Source: Chondrilla cf. caribensis
Taxonomy: Eukaryota > Porifera > Demospongiae > Chondrillida > Chondrillidae
Direction: 5' to 3'
DNA length: 64,000 nucleotides
Assembly: GCA_964020155.1 (NCBI GenBank)
Contig: OZ026564.1
Span: 4,243,723-4,307,722 of the forward strand
The notes beneath the pieces were generated by a model. That model had not been told where the DNA came from. It did not search any database and was given only the letters and a program-made list of their open reading frames with translations. The stretch's first letter is position 1, and the number at the start of each line of letters is the position of its first letter. Shown in pieces: positions 1 through 9,381 of this stretch. The translations under genes were made by a program, and so were the position numbers.

Positions 1-53
1 ATGCATTATGTACATACATACCATGTACACAGCTGAAGGTATAATACAATATT

Positions 54-59
54 TTTATT
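54..59 (-). promoter_or_regulatory. poly(A) signal AATAAA of exon A copy 1
   Basis: On the minus strand AATAAA lies about 41 bases 3' of the exon A stop codon. It recurs in the A copies near 8.3, 27.5 and 50.9 kb (CTAATAAAAATATTG and close variants), which supports exon A as a true terminal exon. Confidence 0.55.
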
Positions 60-99
60 AGCAGCAAAATTCAGCAGATTGTAGTGTTGAAGTGCATTC

Positions 100-182
100 T
101 CATGTGGTGGGCGTCCTCTGGTACACTTTGATGTCGTACTCAACTCCATTCTCAGATATGAGGCCACTGGGGACATCGGGGT
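100..182 (-). CDS. Exon A copy 1, terminal coding exon of the minus-strand family
   Basis: A short terminal exon follows an acceptor (ttttccaagag). In the phase-1 frame it reads DPDVPSGLISENGVEYDIKV and then YQRTPTT before TGA. At least five copies in the window keep this frame and stop, and an AATAAA signal follows. In this copy the upstream partner exon (486-560) is damaged, so the gene may be dead. No family was recognised. The frame rests on using the second AG of the acceptor; a copy near 27.65 kb has only that AG. Confidence 0.5.
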
Positions 183-289
183 CTCTTGGAAAAGACATGC
201 TACATTGTGTTAAGTGTATTCATTGCCTGAGCCTGCTGATTTCACAAGCTACTTTGAAAAACTGCTTCAGATGTATGCACACAACTACA

Positions 290-301
290 CAAACACAACA
301 C

Positions 302-358
<57 letters not shown>

Positions 359-374
359 CACACACACACACACA
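290..374. repeat. (CA)n microsatellite
   Basis: Nearly pure CA dinucleotide run interrupted once by TCA, in the intron between the exon A and MGKL-type exon copies. The other cassettes lack it, so it expanded in this copy only. Confidence 0.9.
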
Positions 375-485
375 TTTTCTACAGAATTGGAACAGTGGTT
401 TTTAAGTTTTATTTATACAAGAAATTATGTCTCAAGATGAATATGACACAGAATAAATACAAGAAGCTCTTACTAGCAATGCTCA

Positions 486-560
486 CCATTCCTTTCGTCC
501 ATACTAGCTGAGTCGATCCAGGAGGTTCCCGAAGCTTAAGTTTCCCCGTTTTTCCCCGTA
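486..560 (-). pseudogene. Decayed copy of the MGKL exon
   Basis: Homologous to the exon at 8615-8695 and flanked by the same donor (gtgagca) and acceptor (cttccag) sequence, but 6 bases shorter and with substitutions that destroy the MGKLGFGTLLDRLK reading frame. Confidence 0.5.
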
Positions 561-617
561 CTGGAAGCCTTAGTAGTGACCCATTGGGCTAGTGGCCTCT
601 CCAGTATGCATACCATA

Positions 618-848
618 TCATTTTATATCGCCAAGTCCCGTTCCAAGTTCAGATTTGGTAGAGACGGCGTTCCACCACAGAACAATTTCGTTTCTTGCTG
701 ACCAGGCGGTGATGAGTTTGACTGCGATATCCTTTGAAGTCCAAAGACTCTGGTCGGTGTGGCCCCTCAATAATGTCCAGGTAACCGTTTTACGTCTCTT
801 ACAACCCCGTATGTTCGTATGTGTGTGTATGTGGAGGTAACCCCCCAT
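618..848 (-). CDS. Block B copy 1, conserved ORF of uncertain coding status
   Basis: A conserved block sits between X and A in five cassettes. On the minus strand it has an open frame starting MGGYLHIHTHTNIRGC and continuing TVTWTLLRGHTDQSLW, then SKDIAVKLITAWSARN. The same DNA could instead hold a 75-base plus-strand exon (gctgaccag acceptor, gtccag|gtaacc donor). Reading frame, strand and exon limits are unresolved, and no family was recognised. Confidence 0.3.
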   Translation of the reverse strand: MGGYLHIHTHTNIRGCKRRKTVTWTLLRGHTDQSLWTSKDIAVKLITAWSARNEIVLWWNAVSTKSELGTGLGDIK

Positions 849-1105
849 ACCTGCTGTATGTGTAGAGATTGTTCGCTACTTCCCACTCACCGGGTTCATG
901 AAGTATTGAGTGCTGTATTGTTAGTAATGGTATGGCCATATCTAACTGTGATGTTCATATAATTATGGTAAGTTATTGAAGCTAAGGAATTCGGAATTTT
1001 GTGTTCAGTGTAGTAAGAAAGATTATGAACGTTTTGTGTTGGTTGTTGATTAGAATATCTCCACAAAATAGTAGTAAATACAAAGATACATCACATGTTT
1101 ATCCC

Positions 1106-1317
1106 TTATCCTCTGCCAGTCACTAGTTGTGCATTTTGTTCCTTTATAGCAGCCAGCCATGGGGTGTGTGGTGATACACCAACTACCAGTTGACTGTTAT
1201 CACCGAACAAGTGGTTAGGTGGTAACTGGAGGTTCTGTCCAACCACCATTTGTTGGTTTGTTGGAGTGAGAAGGGTTTCTTCCTGAGTGGCTGTGTTACC
1301 GAGGTCCATCCTAGTAT
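1106..1317 (-). pseudogene. Exon X copy 1, truncated
   Basis: The exon begins after the acceptor ttctttgcag, then ACTAGG and ATG. It reads MDLGNTATQEETLL and one LVVG...LVTGR module, then stops at VTGRG because the linker and second module are deleted; the end is joined directly to sequence that normally lies 3' of X. Only the first module of the usual 157-residue product remains. Confidence 0.55.
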
Positions 1318-1670
1318 CTGCAAAGAATAGATTTCAAGTAGAACAGAATCTTACTTTTCATTAATAATACCATCCCAGTAATAGGACCATTATTTTCCAG
1401 TTTCAGGGATCTTTGCATTGTGTGTTTGCTCTATAAACAGTCCATCTCACACTTTTAATACAGATGATTAAGTTTGGTCGGTTCTTGTGTAGTAATATTG
1501 GATGCACTGTAATATCTGACGGAGAGCAGCACAGGAAAGCTATTACATGGTTTGCATAGCGGACTGGAATATTGGAGCACATTATGTTACCTTACACAGA
1601 GCGGTTGTTTATTGAGGCCGTTGGCGAGCGGGGAAGTGATTGAGATCGCAGGCTCGGTTTCTGGAGGTGC
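1318..1670. other. Non-coding spacer upstream of X copy 1
   Basis: Holds one or two degenerate units of the 17-bp repeat (about 1366-1392) and S-block-like remnants. No gene was seen. Confidence 0.4.
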
Positions 1671-1679
1671 TTATATAGC

Positions 1680-1953
1680 GATGGCATGTTGGCTGCGATA
1701 AATATGTGATGGTTCATTAGCCAGAGCTAGTCTGGAGACAACGTTGAAAAGGGTGTGCCACGGGTGTTTATTACGAAGGAACCTTAGATAGATTACTTGA
1801 TGACTGCGTTGGCCGCGATAAATATGTGATGGTTCATTAGCTAGAGCTAGGTTTGTGGGTCTGTGTGGGTTGATGCGGAGACAACGTCGAAAAGGGCGTG
1901 TCACGGGCGTTCATTACGAAGGCACCTTAGATAGATTACTTGAGTACTGCGAC
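1680..1953. repeat. Tandem duplication of about 130 bp
   Basis: Two diverged copies contain cgataaatatgtgatggtt, a central gagacaacgt and a shared end, cttagatagattacttga. The minus-strand ORF across them simply repeats ALANEPSHIYR and is not considered a gene. Confidence 0.6.
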
Positions 1954-2665
1954 CCATAGTTGCCAACTGTCCGGAATCATCCGAGACATTCACGGATTTT
2001 TTCCGTAGTAACATGTCCCGCACAGATTGGTGAAATCATAGACGCTATACTACGTCCTGGATTTATCAACAGTAAACCACAGGGTGGAATATCTGATTGT
2101 CTATTCAAATCGTCTTTAGAAGTGCCATCATAATCGACAAACTAGCGCTTCGATTCTCTCTAGCTGTTTTATCGTCGTTAGTCATTCTCTAGTAGAAGAA
2201 AAATCTAGTCTGGTCGATGTTCGTTCGGCAGTGTTCGGCGGTCAATGCGACAATTTTAAAACTCTTGGAAAGATTTGCGCAGGTTCTTCGTCGTCCATTT
2301 ATCAATCCAACGAGGTAAAACTCAGTATTACATTCCTATGGAGGATAACATTCAGTTATCCCTCAAAAATAGGCTTTTCAATTTACCCGTACGTTGACAG
2401 CCATTTGCAATATGACGTCATAAACTTATGTTCTTCATACTTCTAATCTACTTTTGCTCAAGTTACAATAGTAAATTTGGGGCACATTCATTTTACACTA
2501 AATACAATATGATATTTAGCAAGGCTCAAGACCACTTTAGCTATTTATCAAGCACAGTCAATGATACTAAACCTGCATATATTTGTTGAGCCATTTTGGC
2601 TGCAGCACATAGGTGTAGATACACAAGTGTCCCTGAAGGTAAGTTTCAAGGGTTGGCAACTATGG
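1954..2665. mobile_element. Non-autonomous DNA transposon candidate with 14-bp TIRs
   Basis: The left end CCATAGTTGCCAAC is the exact reverse complement of the right end GTTGGCAACTATGG, 712 bp apart. The interior has no transposase; its longest ORF (71 codons, 2231-2446) is unlike any known protein. The TIR resembles hAT-type ends, but no clear 8-bp target duplication was found, so the superfamily is uncertain. Confidence 0.5.
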
Positions 2666-2685
2666 TGACCACCTATGGTGACCAC

Positions 2686-2833
2686 CTCAATCATGGGACC
2701 ACCTCAGTAATAGGACCACCTCAGTAATAGGACCACCTCAGTAATAGGACCACCTCAGTAATAGGACCACTTCAGTAATGGGACCACCTCCGTAGCAGGA
2801 CCACCTCAATAATAGGACCACCTCAGTAATAGG
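2686..2833. repeat. 17-bp minisatellite (aataggaccacctcagt)
   Basis: About eight units of the GGACCACCTCAGTAATA repeat, which recurs in more than ten arrays in the window. Confidence 0.85.
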
Positions 2834-2839
2834 ACTACT

Positions 2840-3090
2840 ATTTCCCTGCTCCAGGGATTCCTGTATTGAATGTTTGCTCTCTAACTGTTCCACCTCACAA
2901 GTGAGAACAACTCTCCTAGAATATGTCCAGACAGATAGTTGTATCAGTAAATGGCCATGGTTCAGCTTCCAGTAACTGGTCCACAAAACTACTCCATTGT
3001 TATAGCACTATCCACTGCTTACCTTATATTAAGTTTCTTTTGGAATAGTGTGTGCTGTTAACCCTGTTTCCCCTGGAGGGTAGCTTGTGA
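2840..3090 (-). repeat. S block with conserved splice donor
   Basis: Dispersed non-coding block containing gatattcctgtattg-like sequence, a tccagac...agttgtatcagtaaatgg core and, on the minus strand, a conserved donor (ATATAAG|gtaagc) ending at 3023. It may be the 5' non-coding exon plus first intron of a minus-strand family gene. Confidence 0.45.
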
Positions 3091-3099
3091 ATGATTCTG

Positions 3100-3235
3100 T
3101 TGGGGTTTGAGGTGACTTTAGTCCGAATTGTCTGTTATAATGTCATTCATAGTATGTATAACGTTTGGGATAATGTCATTCATAGTATGTATAACGTTTG
3201 GGATAATGGAATTCATAGTATGACCGTTGTTTGCT
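3100..3235. repeat. 33-bp tandem repeat, about 3 copies
   Basis: Units of the type aatgtcattcatagtatg followed by tataacgtttggga. The motif CATTCATAG also belongs to the scattered ATGATATTCAT theme. Confidence 0.6.
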
Positions 3236-3364
3236 CCCAGAATGTTTGCCTGTTGTATAAAGGGCATCTTCATGGTATCCATGGATACACAGGTAGGAGG
3301 TCCACTTGTCTGTAATGCTTGATAAACATGCACACTTGTGGCTGTGGTTTACACATTCCATTAT

Positions 3365-3650
3365 GTGTATATATGTATGTATGCATGTACGTACGTACGT
3401 ACGTATGTATGTATGTATGTACGTATGTATGTATGTATGTATGCATGCGTGTATGTATGTATGTATGTATGCATGTATGTATGTATGTATGTATGTATGT
3501 ATGTATGTATGTATGCATGTATGTATGTATGTATGTATGTATGTATGTATGTATGCATGCATGTATGTATGTATGTATGTATGTATGTATGTATGCATGT
3601 ATGTATGTATGTATGTATGTATGTATGTATGTATGGATGTATGTAGTACA
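3365..3650. repeat. (GTAT)n/(GTAC)n microsatellite
   Basis: About 280 bp of GTAT with GCAT and GTAC variants. Long overlapping ORFs on both strands are an artefact of the 4-bp period. Confidence 0.95.
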
Positions 3651-3954
3651 TGAGCCTTCCAGTATGTTGTATGTTATATGTATGTTTATTGACATGCGCC
3701 TTCTCATGTGTAAGACAGTACACAGGCCTTTCTATGAACGTTCCAATACTAAGTTACGTACTCAGTTTTGTAATAAGAAAGCCTTCAAAAACCTACCTAC
3801 AAGGGTTGCACAAAAACCTACGTACCTACATTGCATACACATACAGCTTCTTATGATTCTTATCCACACACGACTTCTTCTTATAATACCTACCTACGTA
3901 TGTTGCAAGCAAGGGTACTCAAAAGTAATGCGATTAATTGGAAATCAAACTGCT

Positions 3955-4045
3955 GTGCCACTGTGAACATGCCACTCCCACTGTAAAGATGCCACTCCCA
4001 CTGTAGAGATGCCACTCCCACTGTGAATATGCCACTCCCACTATA
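3955..4045. repeat. 20-bp minisatellite, short array
   Basis: Four to five units of cactcccactgtgaacatgc / cactcccactgtagagatgc. The same repeat forms larger arrays at 6195-7017 and 56918-57325, each directly 3' (minus strand) of a C exon. Confidence 0.85.
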
Positions 4046-4385
4046 GGTGTTATGTGTATCATATATACGTATGTACACTTGTACATACATGGAACAAGGT
4101 CCATCTGTATGCATATATGTGTACATACTGTATGATACATGTACATATGTACGTATATACATGGTATGTATGCATATGATGATAATTATTTTTTGAATCA
4201 AAAGTGAGATGTATTACAAAGAGGGAGTTGTAAATAGTAAAGGAAGTGCAGTTTATGCTGAGTCAGCAAAAATCAACTTAGTTAATGATAAAACCAACAT
4301 GTTGTGTGCAGCATGTGTGTGAACTGTCTGATCATTTTTCTCATGCATACGTACATAATCCTAAAATGTGAATGTTACAAATGCC

Positions 4386-4636
4386 TTAATTCCTCTTCTC
4401 TCTGCCGGTCACCATCCTTGCTCCGTGCTCACTCTGACCATGCCACCACTCCTTACTGGACCATCCCCCAACTACCAGCATGTTCTTACTGGTGTACATG
4501 TCTTTAGGTAGAAGCATTGAGGTACAACCAGGCACATATTCCTCTCTTCCAACATGACCACTAGTCTCCTGCTCATATGCTGCGGTCACCCCATCCTCTC
4601 TCTTCTCCTCAATGACTCTTTCAGTACTATTCTCTC
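4386..4636 (-). CDS. Exon C copy 1, terminal exon with LVVG...MVTGR module
   Basis: Starts after the acceptor cactttacag in phase 1 and reads ENSTERVIEEKRED, then EQETSGHV, a loop with SMLLPKDMY, and the module NMLVVGGWSSKEWWHG...ARMVTGREKRN before TAA. It shares the VVG-to-VTGR spacing of exon X, so C looks like a diverged copy of the same module. Upstream here is a set of short phase-1 exons (4768-5268) rather than short X. This copy has VTAAYEQ where others have VTAACEQ. Function unknown. Confidence 0.55.
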
Positions 4637-4767
4637 CTGTAAAGTGTGCACATGTACAGGTATGTAGGCCGTATTAAGAAAGTATGTTCATTTGTAAAGA
4701 AATGATATGTGATGTACGTATTCTCTGGAATTGTGTGTGTAGCTGGTCTGAGGTGGACAGTATTCAC

Positions 4768-4806
4768 CTGACTCCATGATAGCTGCAGCCTGTGTCCCTG
4801 TGTCGT
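4768..4806 (-). CDS. Candidate phase 1-1 microexon E3
   Basis: 39 nt between a weak acceptor (gaagcag) and a donor (TCAG|gtgaat), encoding DTGTQAAAIMES in the phase compatible with exon C. The pyrimidine tract is poor. Confidence 0.25.
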
Positions 4807-4904
4807 CTGCTTCACTGCTTGCAATTTGTGTATCCGAGTATATACGAGAGAGTGGAGTACGTATTGTAAGTAATATCTGTTGTGTATGGTAGTTTGTGAG
4901 TTGT

Positions 4905-5052
4905 GTGTGGGTTGTAAGGGGCTGTAGGGTGTTGTAGGGTGTTGTAGGGTGTTGTAGGGGGTTGTAAGGGGTTGAGGGGGTTATAAGGGGTTGTAGGGGG
5001 TTGTAAGGGGCTGTAGGGTGTTGTAGGGTGTTGTAAGGGGTTGTAGGGGGGT
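4905..5052. repeat. G/T-rich 10-11 bp minisatellite
   Basis: Repeats of gggttgtagggtgttgta type in the intron between E2 and E3. Confidence 0.85.
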
Positions 5053-5064
5053 TGTCGCACTCAC

Positions 5065-5097
5065 CAAACGCAGAGGTGGTTGGAGTACATATATCTG
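5065..5097 (-). CDS. Candidate phase 1-1 microexon E2
   Basis: 33 nt (or 30 with the alternative AG of a cagcag acceptor), donor TTTG|gtgagt, reading DICTPTTSAFG. It resembles the end of E1 (TPATSVSG), suggesting microexon duplication. Confidence 0.35.
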
Positions 5098-5199
5098 CTG
5101 TATATAGAAGTGTATATAGTTTTGGGGAGGTATTGAGAAGGTTTATAGAGGTTTCAGGGAGGTTGTGGTGAGGTGGTATACAGAAGTTTCAGCACTCAC

Positions 5200-5268
5200 C
5201 TGACACAGAAGTGGCTGGAGTGGTGTGTCTTGTCTCCTCCACTGGTTCACGTTCAGAACCCTCCATCA
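5200..5268 (-). CDS. Microexon E1 upstream of exon C copy 1
   Basis: 69 nt between acceptor acctgtctgcag and donor TCAG|gtgagt, phase 1-1, reading MEGSEREPVEETRHTTPATS. The internal ATG could be a start. EETRHTT parallels EETRQTT in the linker of long exon X, tying this gene to the X family. Confidence 0.4.
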
Positions 5269-5382
5269 CTGCAGACAGGTACTGTAGGTGTATTCAGCCT
5301 GTGGTGTGTAGAGGGACACTACCATAGGTGGGTTGTGTGGTAGTTGTTGGGTGCAACCTTCACCAGCTATGTGGAAGCTTAC

Positions 5383-5524
5383 CTGATATGGTACTGGATG
5401 ATCCCCACCTGGTGGTTCCTCCACTGTTGCTGAGGTAGAACAGAAATAATCTTCTTCTGACTTCCTTCTACTTCTTCCTTACTTACTGTTGTAGTTAGTA
5501 TTCCAGTCCCTTCCCCAACAATTG
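5383..5524 (-). other. Two further splice-bounded candidate exons, phase unresolved
   Basis: 5487-5524 (acceptor atatgcag, donor ACA|gtaagt) and 5383-5429 (acceptor tacctcag, donor ATCAG|gtaagc) have good splice sites. Their lengths (38 and 47 nt) do not give one continuous frame into E1, so they may be non-coding 5' exons. Confidence 0.25.
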
Positions 5525-5529
5525 CTGCA

Positions 5530-6190
5530 TATGTGAAGTTGTAACAAGCTGTCAGTTAGCAGGTAGACCTGTCCCCACTGCAACTATCTTAAGATTTCAA
5601 GTGATGCACAGGCACTGGAAACTGTTTTTAAATTCTGCAGTTGTGCAGTTAGATGGTTTCAAAATCAGTGACTGTACCGCTTATGGCTTCCAGCAATCTG
5701 ACATCAGCAATATGCCTAAACTAAACCTTTGTGGAATTATTTGATAACATAACATGCTGTGACCTCTACAGTAAAGGTTTACTTTACCAGTGTATCCTAT
5801 ATACATAATATGCCTTGTTTATATAGCAGTGGTGTCATGGGTTCACATTGTATGCATATTCCCACGCATTCTTTCATTCATTCATTCTACCAATGTGCTC
5901 TTAAACAAGCACTACCCACTTTTATGGGACGTCCCAAACACGTCTGCACCATAACATCCTATGTCTGTACACATACTGTCTTGTATTGTTCCTCAGTACC
6001 TTGTACTACAATTATATGGTTTACTATAGCAGTGTATCTTATATGTGTAATATGCCTCATTTATATAGCACTGGTGTCATGGTTAATGTTTACATTTTAT
6101 ACATATTTTCAGGCATTCTTTGCAAATCTTGCCTGGAACTATATTTGTAGCAATGCCTCTGAAGCAAATTCTAACAAAGCACTTCTGAAC
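5530..6190. repeat. Spacer with a diverged direct duplication
   Basis: About 95 bp is repeated at 5777-5873 and 6022-6118 (shared tttatatagcagtggtgtca-type core). No gene was seen. Confidence 0.5.
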
Positions 6191-6194
6191 AATA

Positions 6195-7017
6195 GCATGT
6201 CACTCCCACTGTGAACATGCCACTCCCACTGTAGATGTCACTCCCACTGTGAACATGCCACTCCCACTGTAGAGATGCCACTCCCACTGTGAACATGTCA
6301 CTCCCACTGTAGAGATGCCACTCCCACTGTAGATGCCACTCCCACTGTAGATGCCACTCCCACTGTGAACATGCCACTCCCACTGTAGAGATGCCACTCC
6401 CACTGTGAACATGCCACTCCCACTGTAGAGATGCCACTCCCACTGTGAACATGCCACTCCCACTGTAGAGATGCCACTCCCACTGTGAACATGCCACTCC
6501 CACTGTAGATGCCACTCCCACTGTGAACATACCACTCCCACTGTAGAGATGCCACTCCCACTGTAGAGATGCCACTCCCACTGTGAACATACCACTCCCA
6601 CTGTAGATGCCACACGCACTGTGAACATGCCACTCCCACTGTAGATGCCACTCCCACTGTGAACATGCCACTCCCACTGTAGAGATGCCACTCCCACTGT
6701 GAACATACCACTCCCACTATAGAGATGCCACTCCCTCTGTAAACCTGCCACTCCCACTGTGAACATGCCACTCCCACTGTAGATGCCACTCCCACTGTGA
6801 ACATGCAACTCCCACTATAGAGATGCCACTCCCTCTGTAAACCTGCCACTCCCACTGTGAACATGCCACTCCCACTGTAGAGATGCCACTCCCACTGTGA
6901 ACATGCCATTCCCACTGTAGATGCCACTCCCACTGTGAACATGCCACTCCCACTGTGAACATGCCACTCCCACTGTAGAGATGCCACTCCCACTGTAGAG
7001 ATGCCACTCCCACTATA
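6195..7017. repeat. 20-bp minisatellite, main array
   Basis: About 42 units alternate between a gtgaacatgc form, a gtagagatgc form and an 18-bp gtagatgc form. Minus-strand ORFs up to 257 codons rich in QWEWH are by-products of the repeat. Confidence 0.95.
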
Positions 7018-7253
7018 GGTACGTATATACGTGGTATGTATGCATATGATGATAATTATTTTTTGAATCAAAAGTGAGATGTATTACAAAAGAGGGCGTT
7101 GTAAATAGTAAAGGAAGTGCAGTTTATGCTGAGTCAGCAAAAGTCAACTTAGTTACTAATAAAACCAACATGTGTGCAACATGTGTGTGAACTGTCTGAT
7201 CATTTTTCTCATGCATACATACATAATCCTAAAACATGAATGTCACAAATGCC

Positions 7254-7504
7254 TTAATTCCCCTTCTCTCTGCCGGTGACCACCCTTGCTCCGTGCTCAC
7301 TCAGACCATGCCACCACTCCTTGCTGGACCATCCCCCAACTACCAGCATGTTCTTACCGGTGTACATGTCTTTAGGTAGAAGCATGGAGGTACAACCAGG
7401 CACATATCCCTCTCTTCCAACGTGACCACTAGTCTCCTGCTCACATGCTGCGGTCACCTCATCCTCTCTCTTCTCCTCAATGACTCTTTCAGTCCTATTC
7501 TCTC
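7254..7504 (-). CDS. Exon C copy 2 (terminal)
   Basis: Starts after cacttcacag in phase 1 and ends with GREKGN and TAA. It joins in frame to short X at 7600-7773 across a 95-bp intron. The joined product from the X methionine is about 138 residues and holds two modules, SQLVVGVSPHTPW and NMLVVGGWSSKEWW...VVTGR. Splice sites and frame are intact, making this one of the best complete family genes. Function unknown; no signal peptide or membrane segment seen. Confidence 0.55.
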
Positions 7505-7599
7505 CTGTGAAGTGTGCACATGTACAGGTATGTAGGGGTTAGTTGGGAGGTGGGTATAGAGGTTGTTGTGAGGTGGTATACAGATGTTTTAGCACTCAC

Positions 7600-7773
7600 C
7601 TGTAGCAGCCAGCCATGGGGTGTGTGGTGATACACCAACTACCAGTTGACTGTTATCACCGAACAAGTGGTTAGGTGGTAACTGGAGGTTCTGTCCAACC
7701 ACCATTTGTTGGTTTGTTGGAGTGAGAAGGGTTTCTTCCTGAGTGGCTGTGTTACTGAGGTCCATCCTAGTAT
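7600..7773 (-). CDS. Short exon X copy, spliced to C at 7254-7504
   Basis: Acceptor ttctttgcag, then ACTAGG and MDLSNTATQEETLL. The exon ends LAAT at a consensus donor (CTACAG|gtgagt) where long X copies instead read CTATAAAGG and continue. The change at this site switches between a one-module exon spliced to C and a two-module exon ending in its own stop. Confidence 0.55.
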
Positions 7774-7809
7774 CTGCAAAGAATAGATTTCAAGTAGAGT
7801 AAAACCTCA

Positions 7810-8000
7810 CTTTGTCAGTAATGGGACCACCTCAGTAATGGGACCACCTCAGTAATGGGACCACCTCAGTAATGGGATCACCTCAGTAATAGGACCGCCT
7901 CAGTAATGGGACCACCTCAGTAATAGGACCGCCTCGGCGATAGGACCACCTCAGTAACAGGACCACCACAATGGGACCACCTCAGTGACAGGACTACTAT
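7810..8000. repeat. 17-bp minisatellite
   Basis: About 11 units of the GGACCACCTCAGTAATG type, directly upstream (minus strand) of short X. Confidence 0.9.
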
Positions 8001-8245
8001 TTCCCAGTTCCAGGGATTCCTGTATTGAATGTTTGCTCTCTAAATGGTCCAGAAGATCAATTCTCCTAGAATATGTCCAGACTGGTAGTTGCATCAGTAA
8101 ATGGCCATGGTCGAACTTCTGGCAATTGTCTAGAAAGCTAGTATATACTGTATAGTACTATTAAATTTATTGGAATAACTGTGAACAATCATTGCTTACC
8201 TTATTTCGAGCTTCTGCGTACGTGCCAAGGTAAGCGTGGTCGTCC
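8000..8245 (-). repeat. S block with splice donor
   Basis: Same block as 2840-3090; minus-strand donor AAATAAG|gtaagc ends at 8200. Candidate 5' non-coding exon for the gene at 7254-7773. Confidence 0.45.
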
Positions 8246-8351
8246 CCTTGGTGCACAGAGCATACATACATACTATGTACATAGCTGAAGGTATAATACA
8301 ATATTTTTATTAGCAGCAAAATTCAGCAGACTGTAGTGTCAAAGTACATTC

Positions 8352-8434
8352 TCATGTGGTGGACGTCCTCTGGTACACTTTGATGTCGTACTCAACTCCA
8401 TTCTCAGATATGAGGCCTCTGGGGACATCGGGGT
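8352..8434 (-). CDS. Exon A copy 2 (terminal)
   Basis: Joins in phase 1 to the MGKL exon at 8615-8695 across a 180-bp intron, giving MGKLGFGTLLDRLK...MDERK followed by DPDVPRGLISENGVEYDIKV and YQRTSTT. About 50 residues are visible; the N-terminal side may lie in block B or X. The acceptor offers two AGs, and only the second keeps this frame. Confidence 0.5.
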
Positions 8435-8614
8435 CTCTGGGAAAAGACATAATACATTGTGTTAAGTGTATTCATTGCTTAAACCAAGTGATTTCACAAG
8501 CTACTTTGAAAAACTGCTTCAGATGTATGTATACAACCATTTCTATAAGAAATTATGTCTCAAGATGGATATGACACTGAATAAGTACAAGAAGCTCTTA
8601 CTAGCAATGCTCAC

Positions 8615-8695
8615 CTTTCCTTTCGTCCATACTAGCTGAGTTCTTTAGTCGATCCAGGAGTGTCCCGAAGCCAAGTTTCCCCATTTTCCCCCGTA
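8615..8695 (-). CDS. MGKL exon, intact copy
   Basis: 81-nt exon with acceptor aaggcttcccag and donor GGAAAG|gtgagc, reading RGKMGKLGFGTLLDRLKNSA then SMDERK. Only this frame is free of stops, so the exon ends in phase 1. The internal ATG could start translation. A damaged copy is at 486-560 and a partial one at 63970-64000. No family recognised. Confidence 0.45.
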
Positions 8696-8800
8696 CTGGG
8701 AAGCCTTAGTAGTAACCCATTGGGCTAGTGGCCTCTCCAGTATGATACCATTTATATCGCCAAGTCCCGTTCCAAGTTCAGATTTTTAGATTTGATAGAG

Positions 8801-8986
8801 TCAGTGTCGACCACAGAACAATTTCACGTTTCTTGCTGACCAGGCGGTGATGAGTTTGACTGCGATATCCTTTGAAGTCCAAAGACTCTGGTCGGTGTGG
8901 CCCCTCAATAATGTCCAGGTAACCGTTTTACGTCCCTTACAACCCCGTATGTTCGTATGTGTGTGCATGTGGAGGTAACCCCCCAT
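8801..8986 (-). CDS. Block B copy 2
   Basis: Same minus-strand frame as 618-848 (MGGYLHMHTHTNIRGC, TVTWTLLRG, KLITAWSARN) but ending early after LFCGRH owing to indels. Coding status uncertain. Confidence 0.3.
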   Translation of the reverse strand: MGGYLHMHTHTNIRGCKGRKTVTWTLLRGHTDQSLWTSKDIAVKLITAWSARNVKLFCGRH

Positions 8987-9381
8987 GGCTGCTGTATGTG
9001 TAGAGATTGTTCGCTACTTCCCACTCCCCGGGTTCATGAAGTATTGAGTGCTGTATTGTTAGTAATGATATGGCCATATCTAACATTGATTGTCATATAA
9101 TTATGGTAAGTTATAGAAGTTAAGGAATTCGTAATTTTGTGTTCAGTGTAGTAAGAAAGATTATGAACGTTTTGTGTTGGTTGTTGATTAGAATATCTCC
9201 ACAAAATAGTAGTAAATACAAAGGTACATCACATGTTTACCTCTTGTAATAGTGGTTAACTGATGATATTGACAATGTGTGTGAAGTTGTGGGTGTGGTG
9301 GTTTTATAAAAGTACACAATACATACTATAGTTGTTGGTTGAGCATATCGAGGTAGTCAATTTCCACATGGTGTTTGTACC

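Noticed and set aside
92..511. Plus ORF MHSHVVGVLWYTLMSYSTPF, also at 8356, 50978 and 63699
   Set aside because: Antisense to exon A, which has an acceptor, a conserved stop and a poly(A) signal on the minus strand.
3176..3966. Long ORFs on both strands with HTYI and MYVC repeats
   Set aside because: They are translations of the (GTAT)n microsatellite; no splice sites or non-repeat coding sequence.
6171..7071. Minus ORFs up to 257 codons (SGSGMFTVGVASLQWEWH type)
   Set aside because: By-product of the 20-bp minisatellite; the reading frame changes with each 18-bp unit.
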